From positions 1-33,920 of the forward strand of contig DATKGL010000003.1 in NCBI GenBank assembly GCA_035510795.1: DNA of 33,920 nucleotides, written 5' to 3'. Positions 7,524 through 13,071 of the stretch are shown here, in pieces. The notes under the pieces were generated by a model. That model searched no databases and was not told the DNA's origin. It saw only the letters and a program-made list of their open reading frames with translations. The translations under genes were made by a program, and so were the position numbers. Within the stretch, counting starts at the first letter, position 1, and every line of letters starts with the position of its first letter. The stretch is from DATKGL01 sp035510795 (lineage in GTDB: Bacteria > Patescibacteriota > Saccharimonadia > Saccharimonadales > UBA4665).

Positions 7524-7925
7524 GTGATGACTATATTGCTGGATACCAATGCATTTATATGGTGGGTTGCTGATGACAAAAGACTTGGGAACAAAGCAAG
7601 GGTGGATATTGCCAACCCCGGGAATAACGTTTTTATATCAAACCTAAGTTTGCTTGAGTGTAGTATCAAGGTAAGGCTCGGTAAACTAAAAATTGATTTC
7701 GATGCAGTAGATAAAGAAATTTCGGAAAGTAGATTGCTTGAATTACGGTATGATACCTTGGCAGCCAGACAATTTGTTAACCAGCAAAACTTACCACAAG
7801 CAGACCCCTTTGATATCGCAATTGTTGCTCAGGCTGTTTCAAAACACATGACACTTATTACAAGCGATGATCATATCTTAGAAGCCTCCATTCCTGGTTT
7901 ATATATAATCGATGCCACGAAATAG
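7524..7925 (+). CDS. vapC: PIN-domain toxin (VapC-like ribonuclease)
   Basis: A PIN-domain ribonuclease of about 132 residues. The conserved acidic residues are visible: Asp in ILLDTNAFIWW, Glu in SLLECSIKVRLGKL, Asp in QADPFDIAIVAQA and Asp in ITSDDHI. These bind Mg2+ for RNA cleavage, typically of tRNA or rRNA in VapC relatives. The frame opens with GTG (7524) directly followed by ATG (7527); the ATG gives the canonical MTILLDTN start and is more likely. It is co-transcribed with the Phd-type antitoxin. Repeat R1 begins 45 bp after its stop. Confidence 0.9.
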   Translation: MMTILLDTNAFIWWVADDKRLGNKARVDIANPGNNVFISNLSLLECSIKVRLGKLKIDFDAVDKEISESRLLELRYDTLAARQFVNQQNLPQADPFDIAIVAQAVSKHMTLITSDDHILEASIPGLYIIDATK

Positions 7926-7970
7926 GCCTGGGTTGTTAGTCCAGTTGCGATAACGTCTACGGTGAACAAA

Positions 7971-8071
7971 AGAATCATTTTGACAGGGGTCAAATGTAAG
8001 CTAGCATAGGGCGAGTCCGAAAACTATATGGCAATATATTGTGGCTAGTTCGAATCCCACCCCTTCCGCCA
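7971..8071 (+). repeat. R1: conserved arm fused to a tRNA-Ser 3' end (putative att site)
   Basis: A 101-bp element. The first 53 bp are identical to R2; they contain TTTGAC-AGGG-GTCAAA (a 6-bp inverted repeat), ATGTAAGCTAGCAT and GCGAGTCCGAAAA. A variable 24-bp stretch follows. The last 24 bp (8048-8071, GTTCGAATCCCACC through CCA) are identical to R2 and to the 3' end of tRNA-Ser(GCT). No tRNA 5' half is present, so it is not a tRNA gene. The motif TATGGAACTTTT follows at 8079-8090. Confidence 0.85.
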
Positions 8072-8122
8072 GATAGATTATGGAACTTTTTCAAGAGGTC
8101 AAAGACAATGAAAGAGGTAGGC
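8072..8122 (+). other. Putative second att arm after R1
   Basis: Directly after the CCA of R1 the sequence reads GATAG, then TATGGAACTTTT (8079-8090). After tRNA-Ser(GCT) the order is the same: GATAG, then TGTGGAACTTTT (10218-10229). A shared flank on the far side of the tRNA-like core is what the opposite arm of an attachment site would look like. There is no credible gene here. Confidence 0.45.
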
Positions 8123-8177
8123 GGGGTTTGTTAAAAGCCCTGTTTTTGTCTCAAGGGCTTAGTTTTTAGCTAACCCC
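8123..8177 (+). terminator. Nested hairpin, possible terminator
   Basis: Inner stem AAGCCCT (8135-8141) with AGGGCTT (8154-8160), followed by AGTTTTTAG. An outer stem GGGGTT (8123-8128) pairs with AACCCC (8172-8177). The T-run after the inner stem fits rightward termination. No gene on this strand ends close by, so it may be left over from lost cargo. Confidence 0.5.
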
Positions 8178-8221
8178 ACTTGGGTCTGGAACTGCGTAAA
8201 TACGCCTTAAAGCCCCTAAAC

Positions 8222-8280
8222 TGTGGAACTTTTCTACATTCTCTATAGAAGTTGCTATTTGTGTACCAGTTCGAGTCCCA
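8222..8280 (+). repeat. Decayed att-like segment beside the Fic gene
   Basis: TGTGGAACTTTT (8222-8233) is followed 34 nt later by AGTTCGAGTCCCA (8268-8280), which resembles a tRNA T-loop and T-stem 3' strand. The same order, TGTGGAACTTTT then a T-loop-like GGTTCGAATCC, occurs at 10218-10250 beside the TetR gene. Looks like an older, degraded junction. Confidence 0.45.
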
Positions 8281-8290
8281 TCTATTTTTT

Positions 8291-9205
8291 CTATGAATCA
8301 AAAAGCAATTCATCTGCGGTAATCATCGACTCCGCAACAAATATTTGTAAAGGCATTGAATTATCATTGGTTTGGGCAAGTTCAAGGTACTTGTAATAGG
8401 CGTACTTTCTTTCTTTAAGCACTATAGGCGGCACAAAGCCAGCTTGAAGAGCCTGAGCAAGCATTAAAAGTCGGCCTACTCGACCGTTACCGTCGCTAAA
8501 AGGGTGAATTCTTTCGAATGTGGCATGTGTAGTTGACATCAATGCAATCAAATCTTTAGAAGGCTTCTTTAGGTTATCTATTAGCTCTTCCATAAGCTCC
8601 GGCACCCTTAGAAAGTTAGAGACAGTAACATGAGTGCCCATGATGCGAACACTATGGTTGCGGTATTGACCAGCGTTTGTGATAATGCCATTCATAAGAC
8701 GAAGATTTAAACCTTTTATTAAGTCCTCACTAATTACAAAATCTTTCTTTTCAAGTTCGTCAAGAATCCATAGCAGTGCTGCTTTATGGTTGCGGGCTTC
8801 AGCCTGTTCAACCTGAGTCCGGTTTGTCAGAATTTTGTTATTGAATAACACCTCTTTAGTGTCATCTAACGTCATAGTACTGCCTTCAATAGTATTGGTG
8901 TGGTAAGTGAGGTTTAGAATCAGCCTATTTAAAACTTCTTCATTATCTATAACTTCTTGCACAGTAGTTTTTAGATACTTAACCTTATCTATTAGCTCTT
9001 CGAGTGCTCCGATATCTAAACTATCTGAACCCAAAACCTCAAAGTATAGTAACCTTATATCTTCAGTAGCTTTTTTACGAGGATTGGCTCTCGCATTAAC
9101 CCAGGCATTAAGTGTCACAAAGGACACACCTAAACGTCGAGCTAGCTCTTCCTGAGACCAGCCGCTAGCCTGCAATATTGCTTTTAACTGACCTGAGTAA
9201 TTCAT
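8291..9205 (-). CDS. HTH-Fic protein (probable AMP transferase)
   Basis: A 304-residue protein. Residues 1-45 form an XRE-type helix-turn-helix (SQEELARRLGVSFVTLNAWV). The Fic domain follows, with catalytic HPFSDGNGRVGR (234-245) fully conserved, including His234, so AMP transfer is expected. An N-terminal inhibitory helix of the (S/T)xxxE type is visible at T103-E107 (TNTIEG), so this is a self-inhibited Fic protein. Fusion to HTH suggests autoregulation; a 10-bp inverted repeat sits just upstream of its ATG. Such proteins target host or own proteins, unknown here. It is on the minus strand, opposite its neighbours, and lies between R1 and R2. Confidence 0.9.
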   Translation of the reverse strand: MNYSGQLKAILQASGWSQEELARRLGVSFVTLNAWVNARANPRKKATEDIRLLYFEVLGSDSLDIGALEELIDKVKYLKTTVQEVIDNEEVLNRLILNLTYHTNTIEGSTMTLDDTKEVLFNNKILTNRTQVEQAEARNHKAALLWILDELEKKDFVISEDLIKGLNLRLMNGIITNAGQYRNHSVRIMGTHVTVSNFLRVPELMEELIDNLKKPSKDLIALMSTTHATFERIHPFSDGNGRVGRLLMLAQALQAGFVPPIVLKERKYAYYKYLELAQTNDNSMPLQIFVAESMITADELLFDS

Positions 9206-9238
9206 AACTTTATAAGTATATCAAAACGTTATAAAGTT
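9206..9238 (-). promoter_or_regulatory. Operator/promoter of the HTH-Fic gene
   Basis: A perfect inverted repeat AACTTTATAA (9206-9215) / TTATAAAGTT (9229-9238) with a 13-bp spacer begins at the base next to the ATG. On the minus strand a TATACT box lies inside the spacer region, so a bound HTH dimer would block transcription. Self-repression by the Fic protein's HTH domain is the simplest reading. Confidence 0.6.
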
Positions 9239-9341
9239 AGCAAGTCTATATTTACACTTATATATTAGCTATAGCGTCTCTGACTTCTCGGACTACCTTG
9301 TGCCACAATGATTGCCTTAGATTAATGGAATAATGCCCCAT

Positions 9342-9444
9342 AGAATCATTTTGACAGGGGTCAAATGTAAGCTAGCATAGGGCGAGTCCGAAAAAAAACG
9401 ATGTTAATATATTGGCGTGGGTTCGAATCCCACCCCTTCCGCCA
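9342..9444 (+). repeat. R2: conserved arm fused to a tRNA-Ser 3' end (putative att site)
   Basis: A 103-bp copy of R1: the first 53 bp (9342-9394) and the last 24 bp (9421-9444) are identical, while the middle 26 bp differ and are 2 bp longer. Here the bases before the T-loop (GTGGG) pair perfectly with CCCAC after it, so R2 preserves the T stem that matches this 3' end. In tRNA-Ser(GCT) the same 3' strand faces GAGGG and mismatches. Confidence 0.87.
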
Positions 9445-9480
9445 GTATACTTTTATTACTAACTTGTCTGTGTGAATGCG

Positions 9481-9516
9481 TTGACAGCATAATATTTAAG
9501 CACTAGTCTATTAGTG
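9481..9516 (+). promoter_or_regulatory. Promoter with CACTA/TAGTG inverted repeat
   Basis: -35 TTGACA (9481-9486), 17-nt spacer and a -10-like TAGTCT (9504-9509). CACTA (9501-9505) and TAGTG (9512-9516) form an inverted repeat across the -10. It would serve the gene at 9549 with a leader of about 33 nt. Confidence 0.45.
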
Positions 9517-9548
9517 ATTAATAAAATACAAAGGAAATAGAAAACATC

Positions 9549-9995
9549 ATGAGCGAAACAGGCGACACCACCCAACCCCAACCTGAAACAAGCGGTACCA
9601 TCCAAGCATACCCTTTAGCCATTGAACTTGCAGGTCTGATGACTCGCGGTCACGGTGAGAGTCAAGGTGATAGTTCTGAACCAAATATAGAACCAAGCCC
9701 TTTGCCTAAAGAGATGGCTGAAGAGAATGTCGAATACGCAACCAAGGTGCTTGACGCAGTATTTGCAGTTAATGAAGCTCTTACAGCTGAACAGCGCCAA
9801 CAACTCAGTAAACAACTGGGCTTAATATTCAGCAATGTGAGAGGTGGCGTCGCTACAGCCAGACGAAATAATCTAATGAATAAAGTTAGACAATCAGGCT
9901 CAGACCCGGATTCATTACTGGCAGATGAGCTAACTTATCAAAAAGACCTAGGCGCAAGGATAACCAAAGCCTTGAGGCCCGATCAATCGTCCTAG
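9549..9995 (+). CDS. Hypothetical protein, 148 aa, between R2 and tRNA-Ser(GCT)
   Basis: Not recognised. Residues 1-60 are Thr/Pro/Gln/Glu/Ser-rich and probably disordered (TTQPQPETSGT). Residues 60-110 are helical (EYATKVLDAVFAVNEALTAEQRQQL), followed by a basic stretch (ATARRNNLMNKVRQ) and a polar C-terminal helix. There is no signal peptide or membrane helix. AAGGAA upstream is a weak ribosome binding site, so the mRNA has a leader, unlike most accessory genes here. It is the only gene between R2 and tRNA-Ser(GCT). It could be host sequence, or cargo that is neither a toxin nor a transporter. Function unknown. Confidence 0.6.
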   Translation: MSETGDTTQPQPETSGTIQAYPLAIELAGLMTRGHGESQGDSSEPNIEPSPLPKEMAEENVEYATKVLDAVFAVNEALTAEQRQQLSKQLGLIFSNVRGGVATARRNNLMNKVRQSGSDPDSLLADELTYQKDLGARITKALRPDQSS

Positions 9996-10116
9996 AAAAT
10001 TGATTATTCTGTAATTTCAAGTTGTATTAGACTCATGTATAAATAGTAAATGTATACTGAAACCTATTTAAAGTTTCTTTAGAAACAAATCAACCTATAT
10101 AATGGTTTCAGTTCAA

Positions 10117-10210
10117 GGAGAGGTACCCAAGTGGTTGAAGGGGACGGTTTGCTAAATCGTTAGGGGGGGTGCAAGCTCCCGCGAGGGTTCGAATCCCACC
10201 CCTTCCGCCA
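10117..10210 (+). tRNA. tRNA-Ser (GCT) with mismatched 3' half
   Basis: A 94-nt class II tRNA with anticodon GCT (10151-10153) in loop TTGCTAA, reading AGC/AGU, and an encoded CCA. The D stem (CCC/GGG) and anticodon stem pair well. The 3' part does not fit the 5' part. Acceptor GGAGAGG against CCCTTCC leaves an A5-C68 mismatch and a G4-U69 wobble, and the T stem GAGGG against CCCAC leaves A50-A64. The last 24 bases equal those of R1 and R2. It may be a functional but chimeric tRNA whose 3' end was exchanged by recombination. A TATAAT box lies at 10098-10103. Confidence 0.9.
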
Positions 10211-10260
10211 GATAGTTTGTGGAACTTTTACGCTTTCTTGGTTCGAATCCTGTTCCTTTG
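10211..10260 (+). repeat. Putative att arm and decayed second core after tRNA-Ser(GCT)
   Basis: GATAG then TGTGGAACTTTT (10218-10229), as after R1, followed by GGTTCGAATCCTGTTCC (10240-10256). The latter resembles the tRNA-Ser(GGA) 3' end (GGTTCGAATCCTGTCC) more than the adjacent GCT gene. It suggests an older insertion remnant. The stop of the TetR gene is 6 bp further on. Confidence 0.5.
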
Positions 10261-10265
10261 AGAGG

Positions 10266-11027
10266 CTATCTTTGCGGATAACCGATAAATAGACGAAGCG
10301 ACTCCTCAAATTCATCATAGCCATGCTTAACGTCTTCTGTTCTTCGTTTGATACTGTCAGCAACTCTGGGGAATTCATTTTGTATCCATTTAAGAGCCTC
10401 ACTAGCTGCGTCCTCGGAGCCAAGCGAAGATTGTTCTTCAATTACTCTACCGAACGTCAGAAGAATAGCTGTGGTGGTAATAAGATATGCCCTCTGCGGA
10501 TCAAGTCCGGCATTAATTAAAGTCTCTATAGTAGCTTCATATATCCTTAGCAAGGTAACAGCCGGGTACAGATGAGCGCCTGCCACAATACGCGCCCCAT
10601 CTCGCCTGGAATGCATAGCTTGACTCAAGCGCTTGCATACGTCAACGAGCCAATCTTGCCAAGGCAAGTTATCTGGCCTAGGTTTTATGTGCTTAAATTC
10701 AGTCTGCAGTATAGCTTCTGCCATATAGTCGATCAGTACGCCCTTGCTCTTGAAGTACCAATACAGAGCTGGCGCCTTAAAATCAAGCTTTGTAGCTATT
10801 TTACGGAGAGACAGCTCGTTTAGGCCAACTTCATCGAGCAGTTCAAGCGCAGCATCAACAATACGTTGCTGTTCAGCACTAGGATCACTCTCGCTAGCCA
10901 TTACTCGCTGTCGAGCACGTGCAAATCGTTCGTCAACACGCCTATGCTGAGCTATCAGTCGTTCCTCGGAACGATGCTGTATTTCTTCAAGTCGGGCAAG
11001 CTGCTTGGCGTACCTATCTTCTCTCAT
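10266..11027 (-). CDS. TetR-family repressor with an N-terminal extension
   Basis: A 253-residue regulator. The TetR helix-turn-helix spans about residues 54-98 (IVDAALELLDEVGLNELSLRKIA, then FKAPALYWYFKSK). The C-terminal domain has the length and look of the TetR_C_1 class (tetracycline-repressor type), which senses small drugs. About 45 Arg/Glu/Gln-rich helical residues precede the HTH and may form a coiled coil. This start is favoured because TATACT (11035-11040, minus strand) ends 7 nt before it; Met43 (MASESD) is the alternative. It is divergent from the ABC exporter, with the operator between, so it probably represses the exporter until a drug binds. Confidence 0.87.
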   Translation of the reverse strand: MREDRYAKQLARLEEIQHRSEERLIAQHRRVDERFARARQRVMASESDPSAEQQRIVDAALELLDEVGLNELSLRKIATKLDFKAPALYWYFKSKGVLIDYMAEAILQTEFKHIKPRPDNLPWQDWLVDVCKRLSQAMHSRRDGARIVAGAHLYPAVTLLRIYEATIETLINAGLDPQRAYLITTTAILLTFGRVIEEQSSLGSEDAASEALKWIQNEFPRVADSIKRRTEDVKHGYDEFEESLRLFIGYPQR

Positions 11028-11034
11028 ATCTGGG

Positions 11035-11092
11035 AGTATAGCACTTGACTCGCTTATTGAACAGTGTTAAATTAAGAATAACTTTATTTAAC
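11035..11092. promoter_or_regulatory. Divergent promoter-operator between TetR and the ABC exporter
   Basis: Rightward promoter: TTGACT (11045-11050), 17-nt spacer, TAAATT (11068-11073). Leftward: TGTTCA, 17-nt spacer, TATACT (11035-11040 on the minus strand). The inverted repeat GTTAAAT (11066-11072) / ATTTAAC (11086-11092) overlaps the rightward -10, and ACAGTGTTAA / ACAGCGTTAA form a direct repeat in the same place. This is a natural TetR binding site. Confidence 0.65.
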
Positions 11093-11113
11093 AGCGTTAA
11101 GGGATATGAGCGT

Positions 11114-12097
11114 ATGGTTAATCAGCACAAGGAATCGGAACTAGCCGTTGATGCCAGGGGACTAGTTAAAGTATTTGGCGATAATCATGCTGTTGATGGC
11201 GTTGATCTGCAAGTACCTGAGGGTAGCATCTATGGTGTACTCGGCCCAAACGGTGCTGGTAAAACTACAGTTATAAATATATTGTCGACTCTGCTTAAAG
11301 CCGATGGAGGTACAGCAAAAATATTCGGCCATGACGTACAAAGGGAAGCACAAATTGTTCGTCAACTAATTGGTCTCACCGGTCAGTCTGCCTCAGTTGA
11401 TGAAGTTCTGTCGGCAACCGAGAATCTGGTAATTTTTTCGCGCCTTTTGGGGCTTAGTCGAAAACAGGCCAAACAAAAGTCAGCTGAACTTCTTGAAGAG
11501 TTTAATTTAACCGAAACTGCTAAACGTCCACTCGCATATTTTTCAGGTGGTATGCGCAGGCGCCTTGATCTAGCTGCCAGTCTTATTGCCCAACCACCAC
11601 TTATTTTTCTCGACGAACCGACGACCGGACTTGATCCACGCACTCGCAACCAAATGTGGGGCACGATTCGAGGTTTAGTATCAGCTGGCTCTACAGTGCT
11701 ACTGACGACTCAATACCTAGATGAAGCTGACCAATTAGCCGACCGTATAGCGGTCATCGATCACGGCAAGGTTGTAGCTGAAGGCACGCCAAACTATCTC
11801 AAAGATTCTGTTGGTCTGGCAACTTTACAGTTACAGCTAGCTAACCAAAAAGATGTCGAAAAAGCACTAAAAGTGGTGCAGACAGTGCTAAAAACTAAAG
11901 CCCAAATCATAGAACCTATGCTTATAACCGCACCAATGGCTGACGCGGAAAGCATTACTGACCTACTTATAGACTTACGTAAGAATGCCATACGCGTCGC
12001 TGAAGTCAGCGTCCAGAAACCAACGCTAGACGAGGTGTTCCTAACAATTACCGGCCATGACACCAAAGAAAAAGTAGAGGTGGCTGATCATGAATAA
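11114..12097 (+). CDS. DrrA-type drug exporter ATP-binding protein
   Basis: A 327-residue ATPase counted from ATG 11114. The frame is open from a TTG at 11045, but that codon is part of the -35 box, so the later start is chosen. Walker A GPNGAGKTT (44-52), signature FSGGM, Walker B LIFLDEPTTGLDP and the H-loop LLTTQYLDEADQL are intact. The C-terminal domain (KPTLDEVFLTITGHD) is typical of the daunorubicin-resistance DrrA/CcmA group, which energises export of lipophilic drugs. It overlaps the permease gene by 8 bp and is controlled by the divergent TetR gene. It is cargo between tRNA-Ser(GCT) and R3. Confidence 0.93.
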   Translation: MVNQHKESELAVDARGLVKVFGDNHAVDGVDLQVPEGSIYGVLGPNGAGKTTVINILSTLLKADGGTAKIFGHDVQREAQIVRQLIGLTGQSASVDEVLSATENLVIFSRLLGLSRKQAKQKSAELLEEFNLTETAKRPLAYFSGGMRRRLDLAASLIAQPPLIFLDEPTTGLDPRTRNQMWGTIRGLVSAGSTVLLTTQYLDEADQLADRIAVIDHGKVVAEGTPNYLKDSVGLATLQLQLANQKDVEKALKVVQTVLKTKAQIIEPMLITAPMADAESITDLLIDLRKNAIRVAEVSVQKPTLDEVFLTITGHDTKEKVEVADHE

Positions 12098-12908
12098 TAC
12101 TAAACGGATCATACCTGCTAGAGAGCGCCAGCTGAAAAATCATATAAGTCTGCGACAGGTTATCCATGATTCATTAGTCATGGCATACCGTGGCTTATAT
12201 AAAATGCGCCATAACCCCGAACTGTTTTCCGATGTCACTATTCAGCCGATTATCTTTACCCTCATGTTCACGTACATTTTTGGCGGAGCTATTGCCGGCA
12301 ACGTACACAATTATCTGCCGACTATTATCCCAGGTATTCTGGCCATGACAGTATTAACCACAACACTGGTTACGGGGGTACAGATTCGCGAAGATATGGA
12401 TAAGGGCGTATTTAATAGGTTCCGCAGCATGCCAATGTCGCGTATCGCGCCATTGGCTGGCGCACTACTAGCCGATATCATTCGCTATTGTATTGCGACG
12501 GTACTTACTTTGTTGATGGGCTATATAATTGGTTGGCGACCCGGTGGTGGCTTCGACTACTTAGTAGGTGGTGCTTTACTAACAGTCTTAGTCGCTTGGT
12601 GCATTAGTTGGGTTTTTGCTTTTATCGGCATGATTGCCCGTACCGCATCCAGTGTCCAAGGTATTGGGTTTTTGGTTCTATTTCCACTTACTTTCTTAAG
12701 TAACGCCTTCATACCGATCAAAACCTTGCCTGGGTGGCTACAGGCATTTGTTAAGGTAAACCCGATATCTCATCTGGTATCTGCAGTACGCGAGCTAGCA
12801 AATCAAGGCATTATCGGCCACGATTTCTGGTACTGTCTGCTTGGTGCAGCAATAGTGGTGGCGGTATTCGCTCCTCTTACCGTGCGAGCCTACATGCATA
12901 AGGCGTAA
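12090..12908 (+). CDS. DrrB-type ABC-2 exporter permease
   Basis: A 272-residue ABC-2 permease with a basic cytoplasmic N-terminus (about 50 residues) and six membrane helices. The family block REDMDKGVFNRFRSMPMSR lies in the first cytoplasmic loop, and LTFLSNAFIPIKTLPGWLQ with VNPISHLVSAVRELA near the C-terminus is the classic ABC-2 signature of DrrB-like drug exporters. It starts inside the end of the ATPase gene with AGAGGTG as ribosome binding site. Together they should form a two-plus-two exporter. R3 begins 40 bp after the stop. Confidence 0.92.
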   Translation: MNNTKRIIPARERQLKNHISLRQVIHDSLVMAYRGLYKMRHNPELFSDVTIQPIIFTLMFTYIFGGAIAGNVHNYLPTIIPGILAMTVLTTTLVTGVQIREDMDKGVFNRFRSMPMSRIAPLAGALLADIIRYCIATVLTLLMGYIIGWRPGGGFDYLVGGALLTVLVAWCISWVFAFIGMIARTASSVQGIGFLVLFPLTFLSNAFIPIKTLPGWLQAFVKVNPISHLVSAVRELANQGIIGHDFWYCLLGAAIVVAVFAPLTVRAYMHKA

Positions 12909-12914
12909 ATTTAA

Positions 12915-12934
12915 ACCTTGGCCGATGACAAGGT
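12915..12934 (+). terminator. Weak hairpin after the exporter genes
   Basis: ACCTTG (12915-12920) pairs with CAAGGT (12929-12934) around an 8-nt loop. There is no T-run, so intrinsic termination is doubtful. Confidence 0.3.
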
Positions 12935-12947
12935 GGGCTTATGCCAA

Positions 12948-13048
12948 AATTTCATTTTTACAGTGGTGATATGTAAGCTAACATGAAGCGAGTCCGAAAA
13001 TCATATGGTAATATATTGTGGCTGGTTCAAATCCCAGTCTTCCGTCCA
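12948..13048 (+). repeat. R3: diverged arm fused to a tRNA-Ser-like 3' end
   Basis: Aligns to R1 end to end without gaps over 101 bp, with about 79 identities by hand count. Fully kept are ATGTAAGCTA, the 13-mer GCGAGTCCGAAAA and AATATATTGTGGCT. The tRNA-like tail has drifted (GTTCAAATCCCAGTCTTCC, then GTCCA). R1 and R3 share most of the middle section where R2 differs. In R3 the ATGTAAGCTAACAT block is a 14-bp palindrome with one mismatched pair. It marks the right edge of the island. Confidence 0.8.
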
Positions 13049-13071
13049 TAATATAAACTAAGGAGAAATTA

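Larger units (their letters stand above)
6960..13048. mobile_element. Putative tRNA-Ser-anchored array of att-flanked cassettes
   Basis: Order: tRNA-Ser(GGA), Phd-PIN module, repeat R1, HTH-Fic module, repeat R2, unknown gene, tRNA-Ser(GCT), TetR/ABC drug exporter, repeat R3. Each repeat is a conserved arm of about 77 bp fused to a tRNA-Ser 3' end (T-loop to CCA), as left by site-specific integration into tRNA genes. All cargo is accessory and each module has its own promoter. No integrase gene is present, so any recombinase would act in trans or has been lost. The repeats are directly visible; the cassette interpretation is inference. Confidence 0.55.

Noticed and set aside
7971..8071. R1/R2/R3 as tRNA, tmRNA or pseudo-tRNA genes
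   Set aside because: Only the T-loop to CCA part is tRNA-like. No 5' acceptor strand (GGAAGGG needed), D arm or anticodon arm can be folded, and no tag-peptide frame is present.
10160..10441. 93-codon minus-strand frame over tRNA-Ser(GCT) and the end of the TetR gene
   Set aside because: It reads across a tRNA gene and overlaps TetR in another frame; its end merely translates the tRNA.
11045..11113. Upstream TTG start adding 23 residues to the DrrA-type ATPase
   Set aside because: The TTG is part of the -35 box of the exporter promoter, and the added residues cover the operator.
7971..13048. R1-R3 as a CRISPR array or transposon ends
   Set aside because: The copies are kilobases apart, not regularly spaced, not inverted, and flanked by genes with no transposase.
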